64,000 bases of DNA from Lacrimispora celerecrescens (lineage in GTDB: Bacteria; Bacillota; Clostridia; Lachnospirales; Lachnospiraceae): positions 1 to 64,000 of the forward strand of contig NZ_JPME01000020.1 in the NCBI RefSeq assembly GCF_000732605.1, written 5' to 3'. Position numbers and translations under genes: made by a program. The notes under the pieces are model-generated. The model was not told the DNA's origin. It saw only the letters and a list, made by a program, of their open reading frames with translations, and ran no database searches. Below are positions 35,174 to 44,214 of the stretch, one piece after another (the first letter of the stretch is position 1; every line of letters starts with the position of its first letter).

Positions 35174-35216
35174 AAAAAAGTGAGATGCTGCTCTTTTGCA
35201 GCATCTCACTTTTTTT
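35174..35216 (+). terminator. Bidirectional terminator between prs and pgeF
   Basis: AAAAAAGTGAGATGCTGC pairs with GCAGCATCTCACTTTTTT around a short loop. T runs on both strands let it serve the converging prs and pgeF genes. Confidence 0.93.
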
Positions 35217-35249
35217 GAACTTATAAATGATAAAAAATCAAGCGTATGA

Positions 35250-36107
35250 TTAACCGTTGTTTTTCTCAGCAAGCCCTAAAAATGCCGCCAGATTCCCTCT
35301 CTCATTGCCGGTCGTCCGATGAGAAAATAAGAGATCTGAATTACAATGGGTACAGATATCCGTAATCTGGATGTTCTCCTGCTTTATCCCTGCTTCCAGC
35401 AGCACAATTTCATTCGCCCGCCAAAGATCAAGCATATATTTACCATCTTTTTTTTCAGTTAATATATCGCCCCAATGCTTCTTATCAAACCCTTTCATAA
35501 ACTCCTGGGCTACTTCGCTTCCTACCTCGTAACATTCCTTGCAAATGCTGGGACCGATGCAGGCGATTACATCCTCTGCCTTTGTTTCAAAGGCTTCTTC
35601 CATTTTTTTAATCGTAACTTCTCCCATGCGCTTTACAGTTCCCCTCCAGCCGGAATGGCTGAGACCGATGGCCTGATGGATTGGATCTAGAAAATAAAGG
35701 GGCACGCAATCTGCATAAAAGGTGACCAGGGTAATTCCAGGAATATTGGTGATCAATCCATCCACATCTTCATAATCCCGTTCCTTTACAATCCCTTTCC
35801 CCGCATCCTCTTTCGTTACCAGCTTAACATTCGTGGTATGGGTCTGATAGGACAAAACCATCCGCTCTGTATCAACCCCCAGGGCCTTTCCCATCCTGCG
35901 GTAGTTTTCCATTACATGCAGCCGATTATCACCCCGGGTAAATGTAAAATTCATAGTAGCATACTTTCCCTGGCTGACGCCTCCCAGTTTTGTTGAAAAT
36001 CCCTGCTTCACCAACCCTGTTTTTTCTAAAATAGGAAAGGACAAATAAGGTACCTGTTCCACTGTCTTATAATCCATTCCTATATCACTTGTTTTACGCT
36101 TCCACAT
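35250..36107 (-). CDS. pgeF: Peptidoglycan editing factor PgeF / laccase-domain protein
   Basis: A 285-residue YfiH/DUF152 protein. E. coli PgeF is an amidase that removes wrongly placed amino acids from UDP-MurNAc precursors; others were described as laccases or purine nucleoside enzymes. The metal/active-site residues are seen in QTHTTNV, AIGLSHSGWRGTVKRMG and ITDICTHCNSDLLFSHR. GTG 36119 is an alternative start; ATG 36107 has AAAGGTG further upstream. It ends the rnhB-yraN-pgeF run and converges with prs. Confidence 0.88.
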   Translation of the reverse strand: MWKRKTSDIGMDYKTVEQVPYLSFPILEKTGLVKQGFSTKLGGVSQGKYATMNFTFTRGDNRLHVMENYRRMGKALGVDTERMVLSYQTHTTNVKLVTKEDAGKGIVKERDYEDVDGLITNIPGITLVTFYADCVPLYFLDPIHQAIGLSHSGWRGTVKRMGEVTIKKMEEAFETKAEDVIACIGPSICKECYEVGSEVAQEFMKGFDKKHWGDILTEKKDGKYMLDLWRANEIVLLEAGIKQENIQITDICTHCNSDLLFSHRTTGNERGNLAAFLGLAEKNNG

Positions 36108-36127
36108 ATTTTTAATCACACCTTTGT

Positions 36128-36478
36128 TTAAAATGCGTCTTTAATCAGCCGGATTTCCTGTCCCAGAATTGCCACCACATCAAACCGGCAGGGAATGTCT
36201 TCTCCCAAATGGCACCGGTACAAATATCTCCTGGCAGCATCCCTGATTTTCTTCTGCTTCGAAAAATGGACAGCTTCCGCCGGATCTCCTTTTTCTAAGT
36301 TCCGCCGGTACTTTACCTCTATAAAGACGAGTTCCCTTCCATCCTTTGCGATGATATCAATTTCTCCCTTACGGTCTCCAAAATTTCGTTCTAATATAAC
36401 ATATCCTTTACTTTCCAGATATGCTGCGGCCGTATCTTCAAATTCGCTTCCAATCTCCCGATTGTTCCTCAAAGACAA
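36128..36478 (-). CDS. YraN family (UPF0102) nuclease-like protein
   Basis: A 116-residue protein with the restriction-endonuclease-like fold of the UPF0102 family: GSEFEDTAAAYLESKGY, then the acidic core GDRKGEIDIIAKDG and FIEVKYR, which corresponds to D-x(n)-E-x-K. The role is unproven, although it nearly always sits next to rnhB, as here (10-base overlap). Confidence 0.88.
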   Translation of the reverse strand: MSLRNNREIGSEFEDTAAAYLESKGYVILERNFGDRKGEIDIIAKDGRELVFIEVKYRRNLEKGDPAEAVHFSKQKKIRDAARRYLYRCHLGEDIPCRFDVVAILGQEIRLIKDAF

Positions 36479-37119
36479 CCTCCCACAAAGTTCTTAATAA
36501 AGCTGCGTCTGTGAATGGGACAGGGGCCAAACTCCTTTAGGGCGTTAATATGAGCTGCCGTTCCATACCCCTTATGCTTTGCAAAACCATATTCCGGAAA
36601 CAATTTGTCATATTCCTCCATCATATGATCCCTGGTCACTTTTGCCATAATGCTTGCAGCGGCAATTGAAACACTCTTTGCATCTCCCTTGACGATAGGA
36701 ACCTGGGAAAGGGTAATTCCCGGGATCGTAACCGCATCATTTAAAAGGACTTCCGGTTCTGCTCCCAATTCGCTTATGGCAAGCCTCATCGCTTCATAGG
36801 TAGCCTGCAGGATATTTATTTCATCGATCCTGTCTGCTCCAACCACTCCCACTGCAAATGCGGAGGCTTTTTCCTGGATTTCTTCAAAAAGGGCTTCCCG
36901 CCGTTTCTCTGACAGCTTTTTTGAATCATTTAAAAAAAGGATTTCGCAAGCCCTGGGCAGGATTACCGCACCGGCTACCACCGGCCCGGCCAGAGGTCCA
37001 CGTCCGGCCTCATCGATTCCACAGACCAGGATATGATCCTCATACTGACGTTCAAACTCTTTCATCTTCTCCAGGCGCTCCTGTTCCGCCTGAAGCTTTT
37101 CTTCCGTTAATTTTCTCAT
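36469..37119 (-). CDS. rnhB: Ribonuclease HII
   Basis: RNase HII removes single ribonucleotides misincorporated in DNA. The 216 residues have the catalytic motif CGIDEAGRGPLAGPVVAGAV, a further Asp in LLNDAVT, and AAASIMAKVTRD and AKHKGYGT. ATG 37119 has GGGAG upstream; a reading from 37179 would cover the RbgA terminal region and lacks a site. It stands between rbgA and yraN, as in B. subtilis. Confidence 0.95.
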   Translation of the reverse strand: MRKLTEEKLQAEQERLEKMKEFERQYEDHILVCGIDEAGRGPLAGPVVAGAVILPRACEILFLNDSKKLSEKRREALFEEIQEKASAFAVGVVGADRIDEINILQATYEAMRLAISELGAEPEVLLNDAVTIPGITLSQVPIVKGDAKSVSIAAASIMAKVTRDHMMEEYDKLFPEYGFAKHKGYGTAAHINALKEFGPCPIHRRSFIKNFVGGCL

Positions 37120-37200
37120 TTCATTAAGCTCCCATTTTATGATTGAAAAACAGGGCCTTGCTCTTTTTCCAAAAAGCAAAACCCTATCATTTAATTCTTG

Positions 37201-38043
37201 TTATTGCGCAGGAAGTTCCAGAGTCATCCGACCAAGCTTTCCGCTTCTGAAATCATCAATTAATAGATTCGAAGCCTTTACCAGGTCCAGTTCTCCGCCT
37301 TTTGCAAGACAGGCCTTAGCCTTTGCCACCTGCATTAATGCCTCAAGGGCATCTTCGGTTTCTATTCCATATTTTTCAGAAAGAACTCTGGGATATTTTT
37401 CATTCAGGAAACGGATGAGCTCCATTGCCAGTTCATCCTTATTCAGTATCTCATCATTGACGGAACCAATGAGGGCAAGACGGATTCCCACCTGCTGATC
37501 CTCAAATTTCGGCCATAAAATACCGGGGGTATCAAGAAGCTCTAAGCTCTTATTAAGCCTGATCCATTGATTCCCTTTTGTCACTCCTGGTCTATTTCCT
37601 GTTTTTGTACATGCTTTTCCTGCAAAGGAGTTGATAAAGGTGGATTTTCCTACATTAGGAATACCTACCACCATGGCTCTCACCGGGCGGTTTAAAATTC
37701 CTCTTCTGCGGTCACGTTCTATTTTCTCTTTGCAAGCTTCCTGAACAACACCGTTAATCTGCTTTAACCCTGCACCGCTCTTGGAATTTACCTTAACAAC
37801 GTGGCAGCCCTGAGCCACAAAATAAGTCTCCCAGGCACTGTTGCAGCGTTCATCCGCAAGATCGGATTTATTAAGCAGAACGATACGTGCCTTTCCGGCT
37901 CCTAATTCATCAATATCAGGATTCCGGCTGCTTAAGGGCACTCTCGCGTCCACCAGTTCTATTATCAAATCAATTAATTTGATATCTTCCTTCATAGCCC
38001 TTTTGGCTTTGGTCATATGACCTGGATACCATTGTATATTCAT
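37201..38043 (-). CDS. rbgA: Ribosome biogenesis GTPase RbgA (YlqF)
   Basis: RbgA is a circularly permuted GTPase needed for late 50S assembly (uL6, uL16 region). In the 280 residues, G4 (LLNKSDLAD, about 57) precedes the P-loop GIPNVGKSTFIN (about 125), the switch TKGNQWIRL and DTPGILWPKF. The N-terminal IQWYPGHMTKAKR is diagnostic. It lies nine bases behind lepB. Confidence 0.95.
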   Translation of the reverse strand: MNIQWYPGHMTKAKRAMKEDIKLIDLIIELVDARVPLSSRNPDIDELGAGKARIVLLNKSDLADERCNSAWETYFVAQGCHVVKVNSKSGAGLKQINGVVQEACKEKIERDRRRGILNRPVRAMVVGIPNVGKSTFINSFAGKACTKTGNRPGVTKGNQWIRLNKSLELLDTPGILWPKFEDQQVGIRLALIGSVNDEILNKDELAMELIRFLNEKYPRVLSEKYGIETEDALEALMQVAKAKACLAKGGELDLVKASNLLIDDFRSGKLGRMTLELPAQ

Positions 38044-38052
38044 AACATTCCT

Positions 38053-38604
38053 CTACTTTGAACGAATTAGTTCCATTTTTATAAAAGGCATCATCCGGAA
38101 CCAAACCTTTCCCTGAATCTGGCCTCTGCTTACATTTCCGATATTGGCAAAACGACTGTCCTCGCTGCTGTCTCTGTTATCACCCAGCAGAAAATATTCA
38201 TCACTCCCAAGCTTGACCGGCTTTTCCGCAAGTCCGGCAAGGGAGATCCGGCCAGGACCGGACGGTTCTTTTAGCTTTTCGCCGTCAATCAAGATTTCAT
38301 CGTTTTTTATCTGCACAGTTTCCCCTGGCAGGCCGATGACTCTTTTTACATTCATTTTCTGATCTTCTCTTTGAAATACCACCACATCAAACCGATCCGG
38401 GTTTCCAAAATCATAAGCCAGCCGGTCCATCAAAACCACATCATCCGAAGCGAGAAGAGGAAGCATGGAATGCCCTGCAATCACAATCTGTGTTCCATAA
38501 GCATAGACCAGAAACCATGCTAAGGCAATCACTACTACAATATCGACAATCCAATTGACTATTTGCCGGAGCTTATTATTATCTTCACTGCGATAAAAAT
38601 CCAT
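38053..38604 (-). CDS. lepB: Type I signal peptidase
   Basis: LepB cleaves signal peptides at the outer membrane face. The 183 residues have an N-terminal helix (IVDIVVVIALAWFLVYAYG), the catalytic Ser in IAGHSMLPLLASDD, the catalytic Lys in MNVKRVIGLPGETV, and GDNRDSSEDSR near the end. Its position between rplS and rbgA is the normal clostridial order. Confidence 0.95.
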   Translation of the reverse strand: MDFYRSEDNNKLRQIVNWIVDIVVVIALAWFLVYAYGTQIVIAGHSMLPLLASDDVVLMDRLAYDFGNPDRFDVVVFQREDQKMNVKRVIGLPGETVQIKNDEILIDGEKLKEPSGPGRISLAGLAEKPVKLGSDEYFLLGDNRDSSEDSRFANIGNVSRGQIQGKVWFRMMPFIKMELIRSK

Positions 38605-38670
38605 GTGTGAAACCCCCCATCTATTATAAGGAAGTTCGCTTCGCTTACCTTCATTAAGTGACTTATGTCA

Positions 38671-38700
38671 AGAAAGGGACAATTTGCATTGTCCCCCTCA
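38671..38700 (-). terminator. Terminator after rplS
   Basis: GGGACAAT pairs with ATTGTCCC around a four-base loop, followed by TTTCTT on the minus strand, shortly after the rplS stop. Confidence 0.75.
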
Positions 38701-38712
38701 CCTGATCCGGAA

Positions 38713-39060
38713 TTATTTAACTGATTCTTTAACCTTAGCAGCTTTACCTACTCTGTCTCTTAAGTAGTAAAGTTTTGCTCTTCTTACTTTACCTCTTCTA
38801 ACAACTTCAATGTTGTCTACAGAAGGGGAATGTAATGGCCAAGTCTTCTCAACGCCAATGCCGTTAGAATTCTTTCTTACGGTAAATGTTTCTCTAGCGC
38901 CGCCGTTCTGTCTTTTAATAACGGTTCCTTCAAAAATCTGGATTCTTTCGCGGGCACCCTCTTTGATCTTGTTGTATACCTTAACGGTATCGCCAACGTT
39001 GAACTGAGGAACTTCCTGCTTTAACTGTGCTGCTTCAATATTCTTAATAATTTCGTTCAT
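38713..39060 (-). CDS. rplS: Ribosomal protein bL19
   Basis: A 115-residue protein at the 30S-50S interface. [35 protein letters not shown] and [22 protein letters not shown] are signature segments. It has its own promoter (39154-39182) and a 90-base leader in addition to read-through from trmD, which allows higher expression. Confidence 0.97.
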   Translation of the reverse strand: MNEIIKNIEAAQLKQEVPQFNVGDTVKVYNKIKEGARERIQIFEGTVIKRQNGGARETFTVRKNSNGIGVEKTWPLHSPSVDNIEVVRRGKVRRAKLYYLRDRVGKAAKVKESVK

Positions 39061-39153
39061 TGTGTGAACCTCCTTGATATTATTTGATGTTCTTAATACT
39101 TCATTTTAAAATCCGTAACAGAGGACCATCGCCTTTTCATCACAACGTTTTAC

Positions 39154-39182
39154 ATTTTATCATAAAGAAACTTGGATTGCAA
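39154..39182 (-). promoter_or_regulatory. rplS: Sigma-A promoter of rplS
   Basis: TTGCAA (39177-39182), a 17-bp spacer and TAAAAT (39154-39159). The leader that follows could hold an L19-type autoregulatory element, but I cannot fold it with confidence. Confidence 0.6.
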
Positions 39183-39191
39183 GTCCTTTAC

Positions 39192-39923
39192 TTACTCATT
39201 TTCAAGCTTTTTTAAATATTCTGCTTCTTTTTTAGACAGGCTGGCATCCGCCAAAAGATCCGGCCTGCGTTCCAGGGTCCGTTTAATGGATTGTTCCCTT
39301 CGCCAAGTTTCGATATTTTTATGATGACCGGATAAAAGGATATCAGGAACCCTAAGTCCCCTGTACTCTTCCGGCCTGGTATACTGAGGGTATTCCAGCA
39401 GATTGTCGTGGAAGGATTCAAATTCTGCAGAGGTATCGTTATTTAAGACCCCTGGGATCAGCCGGGAGATGCAGTCAATCATGACCATGGCAGGAAGCTC
39501 GCCTCCTGTCAGCACATAGTCACCGATAGAAAGATAATCCGTGGCAATCAGTTCCAAAGCTCTCTCATCAATTCCTTCATAATGACCGCATAGGAAAACG
39601 AGATCTTCTTCCTGTGCCAGTTCCTCCGCAATTTTCTGGTTAAAAACCCTCCCTTGGGGAGTCATATAGATTACCCTTGGTTTTTTCCCGATTTTCCCAC
39701 ACAAATCATCATAGGCTTCACAGATAGGCATAGGCTGCATGACCATTCCGGCTCCGCCCCCATAAGGATAATCATCCACATGGCGATGCTTGTCCGTTGA
39801 ATATTCCCGGATATCAATGGCTTCTATAGAGAGCAGGCCCTTTTCCGCCGCTCTCCCGATAATACTGGTGTGGAGGCCGTTTAGGACCATCTCAGGAAAA
39901 AGGGTTAATATGTGATAATTCAT
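39192..39923 (-). CDS. trmD: tRNA (guanine-37-N1)-methyltransferase
   Basis: TrmD makes m1G37 in tRNAs for Leu, Pro and Arg, preventing frameshifts. The 243 residues have the trefoil-knot SAM motifs CGHYEGIDERALE and SIGDYVLTGGELPAMVMID, plus YGGGAGMVMQPMPI. It is followed by rplS and preceded by rimM (22 bases), the universal order. Confidence 0.97.
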   Translation of the reverse strand: MNYHILTLFPEMVLNGLHTSIIGRAAEKGLLSIEAIDIREYSTDKHRHVDDYPYGGGAGMVMQPMPICEAYDDLCGKIGKKPRVIYMTPQGRVFNQKIAEELAQEEDLVFLCGHYEGIDERALELIATDYLSIGDYVLTGGELPAMVMIDCISRLIPGVLNNDTSAEFESFHDNLLEYPQYTRPEEYRGLRVPDILLSGHHKNIETWRREQSIKRTLERRPDLLADASLSKKEAEYLKKLENE

Positions 39924-39945
39924 TGTCTATTTCCACTCCTCTATT

Positions 39946-40455
39946 TTAATCCAGAAGCCCGTCCATGATGTGAACCGTAACAATTCCTTCTGTTAAATCC
40001 ACATTTAATACGCATTCCTTGATTGCCGGAAACAGGACTTCCTTCCCTTCTGCCGTCTTTACTTCATAGACATCATTGGCTCCGGTCTTAATCACATCGG
40101 TCAGGGTTCCAAACTCTTCTCCATTATCAGTGATTACACGAAGTCCAATTAAATCAACGATGAAATTTTCATCCGGTCCAAGTTCTACAGCCTGGTCCCT
40201 GGTTATGAGCAGATCTTTTCCTTTATATTTTTCAATATCATCAATAGAATCAAATCCTTTGAACTTAAGGATTACCATATTCTTAAAAAACTTTACTCCC
40301 TGGATTTCCAGATCCATATGCTCCCGACCGTTATCCAGAATTACATTCTTTAAACTTTTAAAACGATTTACGTCATCTGTGGTTGGATAAACCTTTACTT
40401 CTCCTCTCACCCCGTGGGTGGATGAAATTACGCCAACTCTTAACAAATTATCCAT
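39946..40455 (-). CDS. rimM: 16S rRNA processing protein RimM
   Basis: RimM helps 30S head assembly by binding uS19. The 169 residues contain [20 protein letters not shown] at the N-terminus and the PRC-barrel segment [22 protein letters not shown] 40455 follows GGAG; ATGs at 40476 and 40467 are possible but have no site. It comes after a terminator hairpin (40512-40537), which may lower expression relative to rpsP-khpA. Confidence 0.94.
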   Translation of the reverse strand: MDNLLRVGVISSTHGVRGEVKVYPTTDDVNRFKSLKNVILDNGREHMDLEIQGVKFFKNMVILKFKGFDSIDDIEKYKGKDLLITRDQAVELGPDENFIVDLIGLRVITDNGEEFGTLTDVIKTGANDVYEVKTAEGKEVLFPAIKECVLNVDLTEGIVTVHIMDGLLD

Positions 40456-40511
40456 CTGTCTCTCCATATTATGCAAAGGGAATCCGATTCGCTTTGCTCA
40501 TTGAACCATGT

Positions 40512-40537
40512 CAAAGAAACCGGATATCACTATCCGG
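40512..40537 (-). terminator. Intercistronic hairpin between khpA and rimM
   Basis: CCGGATA pairs with TATCCGG around a four-base loop and is followed by TTTCTTT on the minus strand. With the hairpin at 40574-40607 it probably makes a partial stop inside the rpsP-rplS operon. Confidence 0.65.
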
Positions 40538-40573
40538 CTTGTTCTTAAGCATTTGCACAAAGAAAATGATACC

Positions 40574-40607
40574 AAAAGGACCGTCGTCCCGACAGGCCGG
40601 CGGTCTT
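40574..40607 (-). terminator. Hairpin directly after khpA
   Basis: GACCGCCG pairs with CGACGGTC (one mismatch) and is followed by CCTTTTGG on the minus strand, a few bases past the khpA stop. The T run is short, so termination is likely partial. Confidence 0.55.
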
Positions 40608-40613
40608 TTACGA

Positions 40614-40841
40614 TTACTGGATTTCTACAGTAACCTTTTTGTCTTCTTTGGAAGCTGCTGCTTTTACAACAGAACGGATAGCTTTTGCAATCCTGCCCTG
40701 CTTGCCAATTACCTTACCCATGTCAGAAGGTGCAACCGTAAGTTCAAGGATTATCTCATCGTCCTTTACGGTTTCAGTAACAACAACCTGATCCGGGTTA
40801 TCAACCAGTGCTCTTGCAATTACTTCTACTAATTCCTTCAT
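40614..40841 (-). CDS. khpA: KH-domain RNA-binding protein KhpA (YlqC)
   Basis: A 75-residue single KH domain. The GxxG loop is seen in MGKVIGKQGRIAKAIR. In several Firmicutes KhpA works with KhpB/EloR in RNA binding and cell elongation. ATG 40841 follows GAGGTG; GTG 40850 overlaps that site. It starts 15 bases after rpsP. Confidence 0.93.
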   Translation of the reverse strand: MKELVEVIARALVDNPDQVVVTETVKDDEIILELTVAPSDMGKVIGKQGRIAKAIRSVVKAAASKEDKKVTVEIQ

Positions 40842-40856
40842 ATGCTTCACCTCTCA

Positions 40857-41099
40857 CTACTGGATACCGGCGATCTTTAAAAGCTTGCTTACAACTTCGG
40901 TTGGCTGAGCACCTGCAGTTAACCACTTCTTTGCGTTCTCTTCGTTAAACTTGATTACGCTTGGTTCTGTGGTAGGATCATAGTAACCAACCTCTTCGAT
41001 GAATCTGCCATCTCTTGGAGATCTGGAATCTGCAACTACAATTCTATAGAAAGGAGCCTTTTTCTGACCCATTCTTTTTAATCTCATTTTTACTGCCAT
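40857..41099 (-). CDS. rpsP: Ribosomal protein bS16
   Basis: An 80-residue protein of the 30S body. [20 protein letters not shown] and [14 protein letters not shown] are signature segments. ATG 41099 follows a full AAGGAGGTG site; GTG 41111 lies inside that site. It follows ffh in the SRP-ribosome operon. Confidence 0.97.
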   Translation of the reverse strand: MAVKMRLKRMGQKKAPFYRIVVADSRSPRDGRFIEEVGYYDPTTEPSVIKFNEENAKKWLTAGAQPTEVVSKLLKIAGIQ

Positions 41100-41185
41100 T
41101 TTGAAATTCACCTCCTTAAATCTTGGATTCTAAAACTAATTTATAGCGAACGCAGAAAATCTGCTTTGCTAACGTAAAAGAGTAA

Positions 41186-42535
41186 TTAAAACGGTAACTT
41201 CATCTTGCCGAACAAACCGCCATGACGCTTACCGCCGCCCATCATGCCGGGAAGCTGCTTCATCATCTTCTTCATCTGATCAAACTGCTTGACTATGCGG
41301 TTTACTTCGGTGATATCCACTCCCGCACCCTTTGCTACACGCTGCTTTCTGGAAGCATTTTTCATGAGCTCCGGATTCAATCGTTCTTTGTTGCTCATGG
41401 AAAGGATGATCGCTTCTACCCGGTCCATGGCTTTTTCATCAAAGTCCATGTCCTTCATCTGGCCCATGCCTGGCATCATGCTTAATATGCTTGCCATGCC
41501 GCCCATTTTCTTTACCTGGTTCATTTGGTCTAAAAAGTCATTGTAATCAAATTCCGCCTTGCGGAGCTTTTGGGACAACTCTTTTGCTTTCTCTTCGTCA
41601 ACCTGGCTTTCGGCCTTTTCAATAAGGGAAAGGATATCGCCCATACCAAGGATTCTGGAAGCCATACGGTCCGGATAAAACTGTTCCAAATCGGAAAGCT
41701 TTTCTCCCATACCTACATAAAGAACCGGTTTTCCAGTTACTGCACGGATTGAGAGGGCGGCTCCGCCCCTGGTATCACCGTCCAGCTTGGTAATGATAAC
41801 GCCGTCAATGCCGATTTTGTCGTTGAACATTCCTGCTACATTTACCGCATCTTGTCCTGTCATGGCATCGACTACCAGTATTGTCTGATGAACATCTACC
41901 GCATCTTTAATTTCGATCAGCTCGCTCATCATGTCTTCATCAATGTGAAGACGGCCCGCCGTATCCAAAATGATCACATTCTGATCATTCTTTGCCGCAT
42001 AAGCAACAGCGGCTTTTGCAATATCTGCCGGTTTATGATTTTCTCCCATGGAGAAAACGGGAACGCCCTGCTTTTCCCCATTGATCTGCAGCTGCTTGAT
42101 AGCAGCCGGACGATAAACGTCACAGGCAACGAGAAGCGGCTTCCTGCCTTTTGCCTTAAGCTTACCGGCAATCTTGGCAGTGGTTGTCGTTTTACCGGCA
42201 CCTTGAAGACCGGCCATCATGATGATGGTCATATCGCTGGCAGGCTTTAACGAAATCTCAGTTGTTTCCGATCCCATCAGCTTTACCAGCTCTTCATTTA
42301 CAATCTTTATTACCATCTGTCCGGGAGTCAGACTGTTCTGGACATCCTGTCCGATTGCCCGCTCCTGTACAGCACTTATAAACTGTTTAACAACCTTAAA
42401 ACTTACATCGGCTTCCAGTAAAGCCATCTTCACTTCTTTAAGGGCTGTTTTCACATCGGCTTCGGACAAGCGTCCTTTGCCTCTTAAATTCTTAAATACA
42501 TTCTGTAATTTATCGGATAAGCTCTCAAAAGCCAT
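41186..42535 (-). CDS. ffh: Signal recognition particle protein Ffh
   Basis: Ffh binds signal sequences and 4.5S RNA and targets nascent membrane proteins. The 449 residues comprise the N domain, the G domain with GLQGAGKTTTTAKIA, DTAGRLHIDEDM and TKLDGDTRGG, and the Met-rich M domain from about residue 325 (MNQVKKMGGMASILSMMPGM). It lies 11 bases behind ylxM. The receptor gene ftsY, often upstream of ylxM, is not present. Confidence 0.97.
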   Translation of the reverse strand: MAFESLSDKLQNVFKNLRGKGRLSEADVKTALKEVKMALLEADVSFKVVKQFISAVQERAIGQDVQNSLTPGQMVIKIVNEELVKLMGSETTEISLKPASDMTIIMMAGLQGAGKTTTTAKIAGKLKAKGRKPLLVACDVYRPAAIKQLQINGEKQGVPVFSMGENHKPADIAKAAVAYAAKNDQNVIILDTAGRLHIDEDMMSELIEIKDAVDVHQTILVVDAMTGQDAVNVAGMFNDKIGIDGVIITKLDGDTRGGAALSIRAVTGKPVLYVGMGEKLSDLEQFYPDRMASRILGMGDILSLIEKAESQVDEEKAKELSQKLRKAEFDYNDFLDQMNQVKKMGGMASILSMMPGMGQMKDMDFDEKAMDRVEAIILSMSNKERLNPELMKNASRKQRVAKGAGVDITEVNRIVKQFDQMKKMMKQLPGMMGGGKRHGGLFGKMKLPF

Positions 42536-42546
42536 CTAACGCCCTC

Positions 42547-42897
42547 CTAATGAGCTTCCAGCTCGATGATTTCGCCCGATATCTCCTCAATGCGATGGAT
42601 CAGATTCATATCTGAACTGCCGGCAAACTCCTTTGTCAGACTCTGGATTTCTCTGGCCAGTTTTTTTGTCTGCTCAAACTTTTTTACCAAATGAAGTTTT
42701 TCTTCATAATCTTCCAGAATCTTATTACACCGTTTAATGAGGTCATGGACACCTTGACGGCTGATTCCCTGTTCTTCTGCAATCTCACTTAAAGAAAGGT
42801 CGTAAAAAACCACATCTTCGTAGATATGCCTTTGATGCTCTGTTAAAAGAGCGCCGTAGAAATCATATAACAAGCCCTGTCTTGCAATCCTCTCCAT
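42547..42897 (-). CDS. ylxM: YlxM family SRP-associated helix-turn-helix protein
   Basis: A 116-residue UPF0122 protein. The sigma-4-like helix-turn-helix is seen in [23 protein letters not shown], followed by a coiled C-terminal helix. It modulates SRP GTPase activity in some streptococci. ATG 42897 follows CAGGTG; the reading from 42921 lacks a site. Confidence 0.93.
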   Translation of the reverse strand: MERIARQGLLYDFYGALLTEHQRHIYEDVVFYDLSLSEIAEEQGISRQGVHDLIKRCNKILEDYEEKLHLVKKFEQTKKLAREIQSLTKEFAGSSDMNLIHRIEEISGEIIELEAH

Positions 42898-42970
42898 ATC
42901 ATCACCTGGGATATCATACAATATTTTTTATATGGTGTCAAGTGTTTTTTCTTTACACCCCTGTTTTATT

Positions 42971-43654
42971 TTAAATATATTTTTCTAAGGGAATCGGTCT
43001 TTCAAGAAACTTCTTCATAAAATAATAAAGTTTCCTGCTGTGTACGATATAACTGCCATGCCCTTCTCCGGGAAGGATTTTTAGACAGCTGCCTTTGATT
43101 TTTGAGGCAAGATAACGGGTGTGGGATTCACGGACCATATCTCGTTCTCCAGCCAAAATAAGGACCGGAACCGGAATGCTCTCCAGCTCTTTGACCGTTA
43201 TATGAGGTTCTCGGAGTATCATCAAAAGTTTTGGATCGTGGTTTATGGCTTCCTGCAAAGCGAAGAATTTAAGCCAATGCCATTTTAAACCCTGAGGATA
43301 AGCATTGGCACCGCAAAACACCATCTTTGAAAAAACCTCTGGATAACGGACGGCGGCCAGAATCCCAATGATTCCGCCGTCACTGAATCCGCAGTAACAG
43401 GGTTTTTCAAGTTTCAGCTTCCTGACAAATTCTGCCACGTCTTCCGCCATCACCTCATATCCCAGCATTTTCACTCTGGAACTTTTTCCATGACCTCTGG
43501 AATCCAGGGCGTATACAGTATAATCTTCACTTAAAAGCTCCGCTGTCTCATTAAAAATACTGTGATCCTCTCCATTCCCATGGACAAGAAGAATAGCCGG
43601 GCCGCTTCCTGATACCTCATAGTATAACGTGACTCCATTTACTTCAATATACAC
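42971..43654 (-). CDS. Alpha/beta hydrolase
   Basis: A 227-residue alpha/beta-hydrolase-fold protein. The oxyanion region is ILLVHGNGEDHS, the nucleophile elbow is GFSDGG (Ser in G-F-S-D-G), the acid is probably Asp in LILAGERDMVRE, and the histidine is in LPGEGHGSYI. The triad is complete, so it should be active; the substrate is unknown. It starts nine bases after the VOC gene, on the same transcript. Confidence 0.88.
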   Translation of the reverse strand: MYIEVNGVTLYYEVSGSGPAILLVHGNGEDHSIFNETAELLSEDYTVYALDSRGHGKSSRVKMLGYEVMAEDVAEFVRKLKLEKPCYCGFSDGGIIGILAAVRYPEVFSKMVFCGANAYPQGLKWHWLKFFALQEAINHDPKLLMILREPHITVKELESIPVPVLILAGERDMVRESHTRYLASKIKGSCLKILPGEGHGSYIVHSRKLYYFMKKFLERPIPLEKYI

Positions 43655-43663
43655 GGCTTCTCC

Positions 43664-44029
43664 TTATCTGGCGGGAACAATTTCGATCCAATAGCCGTCA
43701 GGATCACTGATGAAATAAATGCCCATGGCAGGGTTTTCATAGCAGATAACGCCCATTTCTTTATGTTTCTTATAGAAGCTTTCATATTCATCCGTTTTAA
43801 ATGCCAGATGAAATTCACATTCTCCCAGGTTATAAGGCTCTTTTCGTTCGGTTAAGTAAGTCAGTTCCAGAGTAAAATCACTTTTTCCATCACCTAAATA
43901 TATCAGTTTAAAGGAACCGTCTGACGCTGTTTTTTCACGCACAGGGTTAAGGCCCAGTGCATCCTTATAGAATGTCAAGCTCTTTTCCAGATCAAGTACA
44001 TTAAAATTAAAATGGTTAAATGTAATCAT
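43664..44029 (-). CDS. VOC-family (glyoxalase I-like) protein
   Basis: A 121-residue protein of the vicinal oxygen chelate fold. FNHFNFNVLDLEKSLTFYKDALG starts (split over about 4-26) with the first metal His. EFHLAFK, and GIYFISDPDGYWIEIVPA at the end with its Glu, give the other ligands. This matches lactoylglutathione lyase-like proteins, which in anaerobes may handle methylglyoxal, but the substrate is not shown. ATG 44029 follows AGGAG; ATG 44050 is less likely. Confidence 0.85.
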   Translation of the reverse strand: MITFNHFNFNVLDLEKSLTFYKDALGLNPVREKTASDGSFKLIYLGDGKSDFTLELTYLTERKEPYNLGECEFHLAFKTDEYESFYKKHKEMGVICYENPAMGIYFISDPDGYWIEIVPAR

Positions 44030-44108
44030 ACCGCCGTCACTCCTTTTCATTTTTCGTGCCAGCTGCGTTTTCCCTATTACCGGTTACGCACCTGTCTTAG
44101 TCATATCC

Positions 44109-44139
44109 ATCATACCATACCTATGATCCCACTTGTCAA
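44109..44139 (-). promoter_or_regulatory. Possible promoter of the VOC-hydrolase pair
   Basis: A perfect TTGACA (44134-44139) and TATGAT (44109-44114) have a rather long 19-bp spacer, after the serS terminator and about 80 bases before the VOC start. Confidence 0.5.
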
Positions 44140-44168
44140 CTGCAACCGTATATCTTGTGTGGGAAAAG

Positions 44169-44204
44169 TTAAAAGGTCCGGCCTTTCAGAAAAAGCCGGA
44201 CCTT
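44169..44204 (-). terminator. Terminator after serS
   Basis: AAGGTCCGGC pairs perfectly with GCCGGACCTT and is followed by TTAACTTTT on the minus strand, ten bases past the serS stop. Confidence 0.9.
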
Positions 44205-44214
44205 ATTATGATTC